The notes under the pieces are model-generated. The model had not been told where the DNA came from. It worked only from the letters and a program-made list of their open reading frames with translations, and searched no databases. The translations under genes and the position numbers were made by a program. 64,000 bases of DNA, from the NCBI RefSeq assembly GCF_039614715.1, contig NZ_CP154857.1, positions 4,154,001 through 4,218,000 on the forward strand, read 5' to 3'. This document shows positions 23,397 through 38,807 of the stretch, one piece after another (position 1 is the first letter of the stretch; the number at the start of each line of letters is the position of its first letter). Origin of the DNA: Microbacterium sp. AZCO (GTDB taxonomy: Bacteria; Actinomycetota; Actinomycetes; Actinomycetales; Microbacteriaceae).

Positions 23397-26060
23397 TCAC
23401 CACTGGGCGATGGCGTGCCGCACCGACGCGTCGGCGTCGGGGAGGGCGAGCGCGTACGCCTCGGCGATGCTCATGTCGCCGCCCGCCTGCTCGCCCGCGG
23501 CGACGGCCTCGGGCTGCTTCGCGCGCAGCTGCTCGAGCGCCTCACGGTGCGCGGCGAAGCCCTCGACGTCGTACTGTCCGACCCGCTGGCGGATCGCGAC
23601 GGCCACCGCAGAAAGCGCACCGGCGCGCCACGCCTCGCCCCTGAGGGCCGAGATCGCGCTCATGCCCTCGAGCGCGTACTGAGCGCCCTCGTCGTAGTGC
23701 AGCAGCGCCGCGAGCTCCAGGGTCGCCCGGTACTCGGTCTCCGCCGCGGCGACGTCGCCGCCGAGCAGACGCACGCGGGCGACGTTGTTGCCCGCGACGA
23801 CCCGTGTGAAGGCGTCCTGCTCGCGGACGCCGATCGCGGTCGCCCGCTCGAAGTGGTCGAGCGACTCGGGGAACTCGCCGCGCGCCATCGCGAGGAGCCC
23901 GAGCGCGACGTCCGTCAGGGCCTCGAGCCACCAGTTGCCGAGGCGGTGGAACACCTCGCGGGCCTGCTCCACCTCGGCCTGCGCGGCGGGCATGTCGAGG
24001 TCGGGGAATCGCATGCGCGTCGACCCGCGCGCCGCGAGCGCCATGGCCGCGGCATCCTGATCCCCGCTCTCCTCGAAGAGGCGCGCCGACTCGCCGAGCC
24101 GTTCGATGACCTCCTCGGACGGCCGGCGCCACATCTCGCCCCACACGGTGAAGAAGACGGCGACGGCACGCGTGCGGGTGGAGATGGGATGCCGCTTCGC
24201 GAGCAGCTCCAGCATCCACAGGCGCACTTCGCTGAAGAAGCCCGAGATCCACCAGTAGACGAAGAGATCCCACGCGAAGTCGCCGGCGTCGTCGAGCCGG
24301 TCGCTGGCGACGAGGTGCCGGACGGCGGCGCGGAGATTGGAGAGCTCGAGGCTCAAGAGCCGCACGGTGTCGACCTGGGCGGCCCCGCGGAGCTGCGGCG
24401 ACGCCCGGCGCACGAGCTCGGCGTAGTAGTCGGCGTGCGCGCGTCGCATCGCGTCCGCCTCGCCGCGCTGTTCGAGGCGGGCGAGGGCGTACTCGCGCAC
24501 GATGCCCAGGAGCGCGAAGGTCGAGCGCCCGCCCACGTCGACCTGCTTCACGAGGGATGCGTCGACGACGGCGCCGAGCGCGTCGATCACCTCGCCCTGC
24601 CACGAGCGGCCCTCGCTCACGGCCTCGACGGCGTCGAGCGTGAAGCGCATCGCGAAGACGCCGAGGTCTTCGAGGAGGTCCCGCTGCACGGCGGGGAGCA
24701 GGCTCACGCTCCAGTCGATCGCGGCCCGCATCGTGCGGTGGCGCTCGGGCAGGTCGCGGGAGGTGGCCGCGAGGAGCGGCAGGCTCTGCTCGAGCCGCTG
24801 GTCGATCGTGGAAGGGCTGAGCGCCCGCACCTTCGCGGCGGCGAGCTCGATCGCGAGCGGGAGGCCCTCCAGGCGGCGGCAGATGTCGACGACGTCGGCG
24901 ACGTTGTCCTCGCCCAGCTCGAAGTCGGGCCGGACGGCTCGCGCGCGATCGACGAAGAGGGCGACCGCCGACGAACGCAGCGCGCGGGGCAGGGTCGCCG
25001 GCTCCGCGGCCGCGGGGGAGGCGAGCGCCTCCACCTCGTAGACCTGCTCGCCCCTGATGCGCAGCACGACGCGGCTCGTCACGAGGAACGTCGCCAGGGG
25101 CGCGGCGGTGTAGAGGCGCACGAGCACGGGGGCGGCATCCACGATCTGCTCGAAGTTGTCGAGCACGATGAGCACCCGGCGCCCCTCGAGGGCGCGGGCG
25201 ATGCGGTCCTCGAGGTCGACCGCGCCGCTGTCGCGCACGCCCAGCGAGTAGGCGATGGTCGAGAGGAGGAGGCCGGGCTCGAGGACGCCCTCGAGGAGGA
25301 CGAAGTAGACGCCGTCGCGGAACAGGTCGGAGCTCGCCCGCGCGACCTCGATCGCGAGCCGGCTCTTGCCGATGCCCCCCGGCCCGACGAGGCTCACCAC
25401 GCGGTCGGTGCCGCGCGCGAGCACCTCTCGCACGCGGCGCAGATCCTCCTCGCGCCCGATCGTGGAGGTATAGGGCACGGGGATCTTGCCGACGGGCAGG
25501 CCCTGCAGGGAGGCATCCGGTCCCCGCTCCTCGCGGGCCGCGGCGTCGAAGCGTTCGGCGAGGAGGGTGGCGAGGTCGTCGGCGATGCGGTCGTGGAGTT
25601 CGTCGGCGGTGGTGAAGGGGAGGTAGGCGGCGTAGTCGTCTTTCTGGATGCGGGCGATGAGGTCTTTCAGGCGGGGTTCGCGGTTCTGGGATGCCTTGAT
25701 GTAGATGAGTTTGGGCATCGTGGGCGGGGCGAGGTTGTATTCGTCTTCGAGGCCGGAGATCTGCTCGTCGGGGGCGACCCAGCCGTAGGACTCCCAGTAG
25801 ATCCCGACGAACACGTCGGACTGCTCGAGGTAGGAGCGGTACAGCTCGCGGGGCGGGTGGGGGCGGGCGCCGAGTTCGAACATGACCGGGGCGAGGCGCA
25901 TGCGTTCGATCGCCGCGCGGGCGGCGCGGCGTTCGTCGGCGAGCTCGCGAAGGGTGGAGCTCACGAAGACCCGGATCCGCTGGTCGGGCGTGCGGATCAC
26001 CGGGCGATGGGGCCCAGTCATGTGCACATCATGGCCCGACAACCCGCCACCTGTCAGCAT
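23397..26060 (-). CDS. DUF4062-STAND NTPase-TPR protein (first copy in operon)
   Basis: 887 aa. Same order as its downstream paralogue: DUF4062 (1-172), a variable linker, STAND ATPase (GPGGIGKSRLAIE, VLIVLDNFEQI, TSRVVLRI), a helix segment with RTMRAAIDWSVSLLP, and C-terminal TPR-like repeats. After residue ~175 the paralogues are clearly similar but diverged throughout, with the linker unrelated. ATG 26060 lies 8 nt after TATAAC, so the message is probably leaderless. It is the first gene of a two-gene operon driven by a strong promoter and divergent from rpoBC. Possible role: stress or phage sensing. AfsR-like ancestry without the DNA-binding part is an alternative view. Confidence 0.85.
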   Translation of the reverse strand: MLTGGGLSGHDVHMTGPHRPVIRTPDQRIRVFVSSTLRELADERRAARAAIERMRLAPVMFELGARPHPPRELYRSYLEQSDVFVGIYWESYGWVAPDEQISGLEDEYNLAPPTMPKLIYIKASQNREPRLKDLIARIQKDDYAAYLPFTTADELHDRIADDLATLLAERFDAAAREERGPDASLQGLPVGKIPVPYTSTIGREEDLRRVREVLARGTDRVVSLVGPGGIGKSRLAIEVARASSDLFRDGVYFVLLEGVLEPGLLLSTIAYSLGVRDSGAVDLEDRIARALEGRRVLIVLDNFEQIVDAAPVLVRLYTAAPLATFLVTSRVVLRIRGEQVYEVEALASPAAAEPATLPRALRSSAVALFVDRARAVRPDFELGEDNVADVVDICRRLEGLPLAIELAAAKVRALSPSTIDQRLEQSLPLLAATSRDLPERHRTMRAAIDWSVSLLPAVQRDLLEDLGVFAMRFTLDAVEAVSEGRSWQGEVIDALGAVVDASLVKQVDVGGRSTFALLGIVREYALARLEQRGEADAMRRAHADYYAELVRRASPQLRGAAQVDTVRLLSLELSNLRAAVRHLVASDRLDDAGDFAWDLFVYWWISGFFSEVRLWMLELLAKRHPISTRTRAVAVFFTVWGEMWRRPSEEVIERLGESARLFEESGDQDAAAMALAARGSTRMRFPDLDMPAAQAEVEQAREVFHRLGNWWLEALTDVALGLLAMARGEFPESLDHFERATAIGVREQDAFTRVVAGNNVARVRLLGGDVAAAETEYRATLELAALLHYDEGAQYALEGMSAISALRGEAWRAGALSAVAVAIRQRVGQYDVEGFAAHREALEQLRAKQPEAVAAGEQAGGDMSIAEAYALALPDADASVRHAIAQW
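25543..26056. repeat. 514-bp near-identical block, copy B
   Basis: Partner of 22849-23362. The three differences include one amino-acid change (Lys to Gln in the KASxNREP segment). Confidence 0.95.
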
Positions 26061-26068
26061 CGAGCGCG

Positions 26069-26097
26069 GTTATACCGCAGCATCCACCCCTCGTCAA
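26069..26097 (-). promoter_or_regulatory. Sigma-70-type promoter of the STAND operon
   Basis: On the minus strand: -35 TTGACG (26097-26092), 17-bp spacer, -10 TATAAC (26074-26069), then 8 nt to ATG 26060. This is one of the best consensus promoters in the window and implies substantial basal expression. Confidence 0.8.
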
Positions 26098-26106
26098 GAA
26101 TGCGGC

Positions 26107-26135
26107 TGGACATGGCGCGTCGGAACGCGTATAGT
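26107..26135 (+). promoter_or_regulatory. Promoter of rpoBC
   Basis: -35 TGGACA (26107-26112), 17-bp spacer, -10 TATAGT (26130-26135). It leaves a leader of about 155 nt before the rpoB start. It is back to back with the STAND operon promoter, the two -35 boxes being 9 bp apart. Confidence 0.75.
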
Positions 26136-26298
26136 TGGTAGTTGCGCTCTTGGATTCCCCCTGCCCTCATATGGTGGTCGGCTGTGTTTGCGTGCCCCCG
26201 TTTCATCGCGGTGTGCGGCGTGCAGACTTCGGGGACGATCGAGCACTCCACCCTGACGACAAGGAAACGAGCCCTCACGGGCTCACGGAGGAATTCCC

Positions 26299-29793
<3,495 letters not shown>

Positions 29794-29839
29794 TCCGGCC
29801 GACAGCGATTACGCGATTTACAGAGACACAGGAGAACTA

Positions 29840-33712
<3,873 letters not shown>

Positions 33713-33717
33713 GAGGT

Positions 33718-33751
33718 GAGTGGATGCCTCGCCGCGGCGGGGCATCCACTC
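33718..33751 (+). terminator. First terminator after rpoC
   Basis: Stem GAGTGGATGCC / GGCATCCACTC enclosing a further GC-rich CGCCGCGGCG stem, 5 nt after the rpoC stop. The arms carry an inverted GGATGCC/GGCATCC pair, and CCCTTT follows. Confidence 0.8.
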
Positions 33752-33761
33752 AGACCCTTTC

Positions 33762-33791
33762 CGAAGGCCCCGGCTCGCGCCGGGGCCTTCG
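33762..33791 (+). terminator. Second terminator after rpoC
   Basis: Stem CGAAGGCCCCGG / CCGGGGCCTTCG with a short loop, 10 nt after the first hairpin. Tandem arrangement typical of highly expressed operons. Confidence 0.7.
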
Positions 33792-33860
33792 TCGTACCCG
33801 CCGGCCGCGCGCCGCGCGGGCGGTGTCGCCGGTGCCGCTTACCGTGGAGGGGGAGGGCGG

Positions 33861-34475
33861 ATGGCGCGGATCGGGGGTCGCAACCTGTGGCTCGCGTGGC
33901 CTGCGGGCCTCGTGTGCGCGGGTGTCGTCGGCGCGCTCGTCTACCTCGCGGCGCCGGCCGTGCCGGGCACGGTGGAGTTCGTCGGAGACACCCTGCGTGC
34001 GGCGACCTCGGCGCCCGTGGCTGCATCCGGCCTGCCGGTCGGAGCGATCGCCCTCGACGGGTCGGACGAGATCGACTGCCGCGACCTGTACCCCGGCCCG
34101 CTGTGGTCGGAGCTCGCGTGGTCGCCGAACGTGCTGCTGACGCAGAACCTGTCGCTGCCGCCGACGTCGGCCGCGGCGCTCATCGACGCGCTCCAGCCCG
34201 CCGTGCGGGTGACATGCCAGTGGAAGGGTCCGCAGGGCACGATCGTCTCGACGCTCGCCCGCGTCGGCGCGGACGCCGCCACCGTCGCCGATGCGTCGCT
34301 GCGCGGCCAGGGCTTCTCGTGCGAGGCGTTCGCGAGCGGAACGCTCTGCCGCCGTACGTCCGGCGGCGTTCTGGAGGAGCACGCGGTGCGCGACGGCCTG
34401 TGGCTCTCGAGCATCGAGACGGGGTGGATGCCGGAGGCGTTCACGGCACGCCTCGCCGCGTTCGTGTGGGGCTGA
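33861..34475 (+). CDS. Membrane-anchored protein of unknown function
   Basis: 204 aa from ATG 33861, preceded by GGAGGGGGAGG. One N-terminal hydrophobic helix (about residues 8-33, ending LVYLAAPAVPG), then an exported domain of ~165 residues with four Cys (DCRDLYPG, VTCQWKG, FSCEAF, TLCRR) that could form two disulfides. No known enzyme motif. It converges on the DUF3558-like lipoprotein gene with one base between the stop codons. Both are small exported proteins with paired Cys, so a joint envelope role is conceivable. A TACCGT box lies 15 nt upstream of the start. Confidence 0.75.
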   Translation: MARIGGRNLWLAWPAGLVCAGVVGALVYLAAPAVPGTVEFVGDTLRAATSAPVAASGLPVGAIALDGSDEIDCRDLYPGPLWSELAWSPNVLLTQNLSLPPTSAAALIDALQPAVRVTCQWKGPQGTIVSTLARVGADAATVADASLRGQGFSCEAFASGTLCRRTSGGVLEEHAVRDGLWLSSIETGWMPEAFTARLAAFVWG

Positions 34476-34476
34476 G

Positions 34477-35091
34477 CTACGCCGGCCAGATGTGGTCGAC
34501 GATCGCCGACGTGTAGCCGGTGGGCGCGAGGTTGGAGTACTTCGTGTCGATGAGGATGTCGTCGCGCCAGAACAGGGTGCGCCCGTCGGTGACCGGATAC
34601 GTCCCGTTCGGCCACGTCTTCTCGCACCGCGTCCCGCCGTCGGGCGTGTAGCAGGTGAAGCCGACCGTGGCGGCGAGGTCGTTGAGCATGTCGAGCGCCG
34701 GACCGCGCGCGACGTAGGTGATCGACGTGTTGAGGCCGGTCGTGTCGGCCGCCGGATCGGCCCAGATGCAGATCAGGCTCCCGTCGGGCTGCGGCCCCGA
34801 CGGCCCGAACGCCGGGTCGTTGAGCGGCACGCCCTCGAGCTGCGCCAGCACGTCGTCGGTGAGCATCTCCCGGCAGTCGGTGGGGATCTTCGCCTTCGGC
34901 GTCGCGGAGGGAGTCGGCGTCGGCGTCGCCGCGCCGCTCTCAGCGGGGGTGGAGTCGGACGTCGACGAGGGCGTCCCGGCCGACGCGCCGTCGGACTCCG
35001 GCGCGCACGCGCACAGGACGGCGAGAAGGGCGAGGGATGCCGCGCCGACGGCGATCGTGCGCCGAGCCCGAGCCGCTGCGAGGTGAGGCAT
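34477..35091 (-). CDS. DUF3558-like lipoprotein
   Basis: 204 aa from ATG 35091; seven nt upstream on the coding strand is TAGGGT, so probably leaderless. Signal peptide with lipobox LLAVLCAC, then a Ser/Thr/Pro-rich linker (~35-65), then a domain with DCREMLTDDVLAQLEG, SLICIWADP, FTCYTPDGGTRCEK. This resembles the DUF3558 lipoprotein family of actinobacteria, whose function is not settled. Exported and lipid-anchored. Confidence 0.75.
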   Translation of the reverse strand: MPHLAAARARRTIAVGAASLALLAVLCACAPESDGASAGTPSSTSDSTPAESGAATPTPTPSATPKAKIPTDCREMLTDDVLAQLEGVPLNDPAFGPSGPQPDGSLICIWADPAADTTGLNTSITYVARGPALDMLNDLAATVGFTCYTPDGGTRCEKTWPNGTYPVTDGRTLFWRDDILIDTKYSNLAPTGYTSAIVDHIWPA

Positions 35092-35221
35092 GGCGCTCAC
35101 CCTAGCCGCGCCGCGCCCGCGAATCCGCGGCGAATCGCCGCGGCATGCCTCCGCGGGCATGCCGGAGCCGCGCGCTACCCTCGCTGTGCGGGGACCGGTC
35201 CCGTGTGAGGAAGTGCATCCG

Positions 35222-36298
35222 ATGAGTGAGCCCCAGTCGTCCTACGGCGAGCCCGTGGCCGAGCCGAAGCCGGTCGACGATGTCGTCGGCAGTGCCAACG
35301 AGGGACTCGTGGATGCCGAGGCCGCCGGTCGCGACGCCGTGACCGACGCCGATCGGCCCGCCGAGGAGCCCGCCGCCGCCGAACCCGCGGCCGAAGCGCC
35401 CGCCGTCCACGAACAGGCCGCCCACGAGCCCGCCGCGCCCGAGCCCGCCGTCGCACCGGTGCCCGAGGCCGCCGCGCCCGAGACGACCGACGACGAGATC
35501 ACGGACGCCGCCGCCTACACTGCCGCCTACAACGCGGCCTCCGCCGGCGACGACGAGCCGGCCGCGCAGAGCAGCGTCGCGCAGGCCGCCTACGATCCCG
35601 CCGCCCCGACCGTCGTGGCGCCCGCCGTCGCGCCGAGCGAGCCCGTCGCCACCGAGGCGGCTGTCGCTCCGGCCGCCGTCGCCCCGGCCGCCGTCGCGCC
35701 GCAGCCGATCTTCGTGCAGGCGCCCGAGGCGCCGCGTCCCCGTGGCAACCGTGCCGCGGCCGGGGCGATCGGCCTGCTCGCCGCGCTGTCCTTCGCGGTG
35801 CTGTACCTCGCCGCGTGGCTGTTCTGCGTCTTCTTCCTCGGCACCGAGCTCGGGGGGACCCGCCCGCAGGGCGGCCTGACGGCCGAGAACGCCGTCACGG
35901 CCATCACCGCCGCGCTGACGTCGTGGATCTTCTGGACGCCCGTCGTCGTCTTCTTCTTCTCGTTCTGGCTGCTCGGGGCGATCATCAACCGCGGCCGGTG
36001 GGGCCACTGGGTCATCTTCGGCCTCTTCGTGGGCGTCCTGAGCTGGTTCGGGTTCATCCTCGGCGAGTACTTCCAGGCCCCCTTCTGGCGCCTCACGCCG
36101 ACGGAGGGTCTCCAGCTGCTGAAGGACAACCTCTTCGCCCCGCTCGCGGTGATCGCGTTCATCATCGGCCGCGAGCTGACGATCTGGTTCGGCGCCTGGG
36201 CCGCCGCGCGGGGCAAGCGCGTCACGGAGCTCAACACCGAGGCGATGCGGGAGTACGAGCGGACGCTCGAGGCGGGGCCGCAGCTCTACCGTCAGTGA
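35222..36298 (+). CDS. Integral membrane protein with acidic Ala/Pro-rich N-terminus
   Basis: 358 aa from ATG 35222, with TGAGGAAG upstream and a TACCCT box near 35,176. Residues 1-~170 are low complexity, rich in Ala, Pro, Glu and Val, presumably cytoplasmic and disordered. Residues ~180-330 have about four membrane helices (LLAALSFAVLYLAAWLFCVF, SWIFWTPVVVFFFSFWLLG, WVIFGLFVGVLSWFGFIL and LAVIAFIIGRELTIWFG). The gene ends in a short basic tail. No transporter family is recognised. Confidence 0.75.
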   Translation: MSEPQSSYGEPVAEPKPVDDVVGSANEGLVDAEAAGRDAVTDADRPAEEPAAAEPAAEAPAVHEQAAHEPAAPEPAVAPVPEAAAPETTDDEITDAAAYTAAYNAASAGDDEPAAQSSVAQAAYDPAAPTVVAPAVAPSEPVATEAAVAPAAVAPAAVAPQPIFVQAPEAPRPRGNRAAAGAIGLLAALSFAVLYLAAWLFCVFFLGTELGGTRPQGGLTAENAVTAITAALTSWIFWTPVVVFFFSFWLLGAIINRGRWGHWVIFGLFVGVLSWFGFILGEYFQAPFWRLTPTEGLQLLKDNLFAPLAVIAFIIGRELTIWFGAWAAARGKRVTELNTEAMREYERTLEAGPQLYRQ

Positions 36299-36349
36299 GA
36301 GCGGCCTGACGAAGCGCTGAGCGTCCGGTCGCGCGGTCGCGCGCGGACG

Positions 36350-36355
36350 TATCGT
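36350..36355 (+). promoter_or_regulatory. -10 box of a leaderless promoter (TATCGT, 6 nt, GTG)
   Basis: TATCGT, then CGAAAG, then GTG 36362. This supports the GTG as the true start of the next gene. Confidence 0.55.
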
Positions 36356-36361
36356 CGAAAG

Positions 36362-36847
36362 GTGACGGCTGATCGTCCTCCCCAGCACGGGCACGTGCGC
36401 CCGGCGGTCGCCCTCGGATTGACGACCGCGGCGTTCGTCGCGCTCCTGATCTTCGGACTCGGGATGACGAGCCTCGTCCTGGACGAGGACGTGCTGTCGG
36501 TGCCGGGACTCGGGCAGGCGCCCGGCATCATGGGCACGATCTTCGCGACGGGCGGGTTCGCACTGTGCGTCGACGTGGGGACGCGGCATCCACACCCCTC
36601 CTACTGGCTCGCGGCGGTCACGACGCTCGTCGTCATGCTCGCGTATCCGCTCGGAGTCTGGTTCGGCGCCGTGGTGTCGGGCGCCGATGTGGCTGCCGCG
36701 ACCGGTGCGGCGGGCGGCTTCCTCACCTCGTGGTTCGGGGTCGTGGTGGCGGCATCCGCCCTCATCTGCTCGTGGAGCGCGGTGGCGCTCGTGCGCACCT
36801 CGGCGCGCCGGCCGCGGTGGCCGTGGGAGAACCCCGACGACGAGTAG
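36362..36847 (+). CDS. Small four-helix membrane protein
   Basis: 161 aa from GTG 36362. Four hydrophobic segments at about 15-38, 55-72, 80-104 and 113-142, ending in a basic/Trp-Pro tail (RRPRWPWENPDDE). No recognised motifs; similar small proteins of unknown function are common in Microbacteriaceae. It has its own leaderless-type start and lies between two other uncharacterised genes on the same strand. Confidence 0.7.
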   Translation: MTADRPPQHGHVRPAVALGLTTAAFVALLIFGLGMTSLVLDEDVLSVPGLGQAPGIMGTIFATGGFALCVDVGTRHPHPSYWLAAVTTLVVMLAYPLGVWFGAVVSGADVAAATGAAGGFLTSWFGVVVAASALICSWSAVALVRTSARRPRWPWENPDDE

Positions 36848-36881
36848 TCCGGAAAACCCGGCGGATCAGGCCTGTACCGGA

Positions 36882-36887
36882 TACCGT
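36882..36887 (+). promoter_or_regulatory. -10 box of a leaderless promoter (TACCGT, 7 nt, GTG)
   Basis: TACCGT, then TGACACC, then GTG 36895; no ribosome site. Confidence 0.5.
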
Positions 36888-36894
36888 TGACACC

Positions 36895-37551
36895 GTGGAG
36901 CGGTCGCTCGAGACCCAGGTCAGCCAGGCGGTGGACGCCTGGCTGAAATGGCTTCCCCGCTGGGAGCCCTCGACGCACCGGGGCCGGGTCGCTCCGTGCC
37001 GTCGCTGCTTCGGATCGCCCGTCCTGTCCGCGGCGGGTCTCGGCTCCGATGTGCCGCACGGCGTGCAGCACGGACTCTCGACCCGCATCAAGACGATCGT
37101 CGACCACTCGGTCGCGGAGTACACCGCGCGCAACCTGCCCATGCTGCAGGCGGAGCTCGACCAGCAGGCGGCCCGCAACCGCGCCCGCAGCTACCGTCCG
37201 TCCGAGGGGCTCGAGCCCGAGTACGAGGGTCTCCCGCTGGATCCCGAGCCGGTTCCCGGGGCGCCCTTCCTGTTCACGATCTCGGGGCTCGCGGAGGAGG
37301 TGGATGCCGACATCCCGGCCCTTCCGCCCCTGAGCGACGACGCGAAGGCGGCCCTCCGGCAGGAGGTCGGCCTCGCCGACGACTACGCCAACATGGTCGG
37401 CCGCGAGGTGTGCACGATCCTCCTGCACCATCGCCTGCGCATCCAGTCGGCGATCGGCCAGTACGTCGAGCCGCAGATCGAGGCGATGCTGCAGGAGCTC
37501 ACGCGCTCGCTCGACGCGCCGTTCGATCCGAACGATCCGCCGGCCGGCTGA
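36895..37551 (+). CDS. Conserved-looking cytoplasmic protein of unknown function
   Basis: 218 aa if GTG 36895 is the start; an upstream ATG at 36565 would overlap the previous gene in another frame. No membrane helix. Near the N-terminus, CRRCFGSPV could be half of a metal site, but no second Cys pair follows nearby. The middle is rich in acidic and proline residues (EPEYEGLPLDPEPVPGAPF) and the C-terminus is helical (REVCTILLHHRLRIQSAIGQ). It directly precedes the kinase locus on the same strand, 121 bp away. Confidence 0.65.
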   Translation: MERSLETQVSQAVDAWLKWLPRWEPSTHRGRVAPCRRCFGSPVLSAAGLGSDVPHGVQHGLSTRIKTIVDHSVAEYTARNLPMLQAELDQQAARNRARSYRPSEGLEPEYEGLPLDPEPVPGAPFLFTISGLAEEVDADIPALPPLSDDAKAALRQEVGLADDYANMVGREVCTILLHHRLRIQSAIGQYVEPQIEAMLQELTRSLDAPFDPNDPPAG

Positions 37552-37672
37552 CTCCGTCCACAGGGGTGGATGCTCCCGGGGGCGTTTCAGGCGCGTTTGT
37601 TAGCATGACGAAGTTTGCAGAGCGCGCGCTCGCCCGCCGCCGTCGGCGGTCCTGGATGCTGGGGAGGTCAGG

Positions 37673-38806
37673 ATGGCCACACGCCTTCCTTCGGCACCCC
37701 CGATCCTTCCGGGGCTGACCTACATCCGGCCGCTCGGCTCGGGCGGCTTCGCCGACGTGTTCCTCTACGAACAGGACATGCCGCGCCGCGATGTCGCGGT
37801 CAAGGTGCTGCCGAGCGACGTGCGCGACCCCGAGCTGCGGCGCATGTTCAACGCCGAGGCCGACGTGCTCGCGCACCTCTCGGCGCATCCCTCCATCGTC
37901 ACCGTCTACCAGGCCGGCATCTCGGCCGACGGCCGCCCGTACATCGTGATGGAGTACTGCCCCGGCTCGCTCGCGCAGCGCTACCGCATCGAGCGCCTGC
38001 CCGTGCCCGAGGTGCTCGAGATCGGCGTGCGCATGGCGAGCGCCCTCGAGTCGGCGCACCGCGCCGGCCTCGTGCACCGCGACGTGAAGCCCAGCAACAT
38101 CCTCGTGACGACGTTCGGGGCGCCGGTGCTCGCCGACTTCGGCATCTCGTCGTCGCTCTCGCGCGCGACCGCCGACGAGGTGCTGGCGATGTCGATCCCG
38201 TGGAGCGCGCCCGAGGTCGTCGCCGAGCAGACCGCCGGCACTGTCGCGAGCGAGATCTGGAGCCTCGGCGCGACCGTCTACTCCCTGCTCGCGGGGCACA
38301 GCCCGTTCGAGCGGCGCGAGCGCGGTCAGAACACCAAGGAGCAGCTCCGCCGCCGCATCGCGCGGGCGAGCTACACACCCATCGCCCGCACCGACGTGCC
38401 GCAGGCGCTGCAGGACGTGCTCGCGCAGGCCATGAGCCGCGATCCGGCCCGGCGCTACGCCTCGGCCCGGGAGTTCGCGGAGGCCCTCCGCGGCGTGCAG
38501 TCCGAGCTCGGCTTCCTGCCGACGGCGCTCGAAGTGCCCGTGGACGAGTGGGCGGCGGCATCCACTCCCGTCGACTTCGCCGACTCGACGATGCGCGGAG
38601 CGACGCGAAGCCACGTCGAGCACGCGGAGCGCCGCAAGACGAAGCCCGGCACGGGGGTCGCGTCGCTCGCGCGCGACGAGGACACCGAGATCTCGGCATC
38701 CCCTGTCGCACGTCGTCGTGTGCTGCCCTGGATCGTCGCGGGTGTGGCCGTCGTGGTCGCGCTCGGAGCCGTCGTCGTCGCCCTCGCCGTCACGGGGGTG
38801 CTCTGA
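37673..38806 (+). CDS. Membrane Ser/Thr protein kinase (PknB-like)
   Basis: 377 aa. Kinase domain ~17-275 with glycine loop LGSGGFADVFLY, catalytic Lys in VAVKVL, HRDVKPSN, DFGIS and APEVV. The activation segment has several Ser/Thr (SSSLSRATADEVLAMS). Juxtamembrane region ~285-345, then one helix near the C-terminus (WIVAGVAVVVALGAVVVALAV) with essentially no extracellular sensor, unlike PknB with PASTA domains. It starts a run of seven tightly spaced genes that ends with an FHA protein and a Thr-motif array, the expected reader and substrates. GAGGTCAGG lies before ATG 37673. Confidence 0.93.
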   Translation: MATRLPSAPPILPGLTYIRPLGSGGFADVFLYEQDMPRRDVAVKVLPSDVRDPELRRMFNAEADVLAHLSAHPSIVTVYQAGISADGRPYIVMEYCPGSLAQRYRIERLPVPEVLEIGVRMASALESAHRAGLVHRDVKPSNILVTTFGAPVLADFGISSSLSRATADEVLAMSIPWSAPEVVAEQTAGTVASEIWSLGATVYSLLAGHSPFERRERGQNTKEQLRRRIARASYTPIARTDVPQALQDVLAQAMSRDPARRYASAREFAEALRGVQSELGFLPTALEVPVDEWAAASTPVDFADSTMRGATRSHVEHAERRKTKPGTGVASLARDEDTEISASPVARRRVLPWIVAGVAVVVALGAVVVALAVTGVL

Positions 38807-38807
38807 C

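Noticed and set aside
20697-26060. Assembly artefact causing the duplicated 514-bp block
   Set aside because: The flanks differ, the block has three substitutions, and both genes are complete with diverged 3' parts. Long reads would still be a sensible check.
22497-26141. 1214-residue plus frame across the STAND genes
   Set aside because: Contains the duplicated block twice in antisense and reads as repetitive Arg/Glu/Gly text. The minus-strand genes carry intact NTPase motifs and a promoter.
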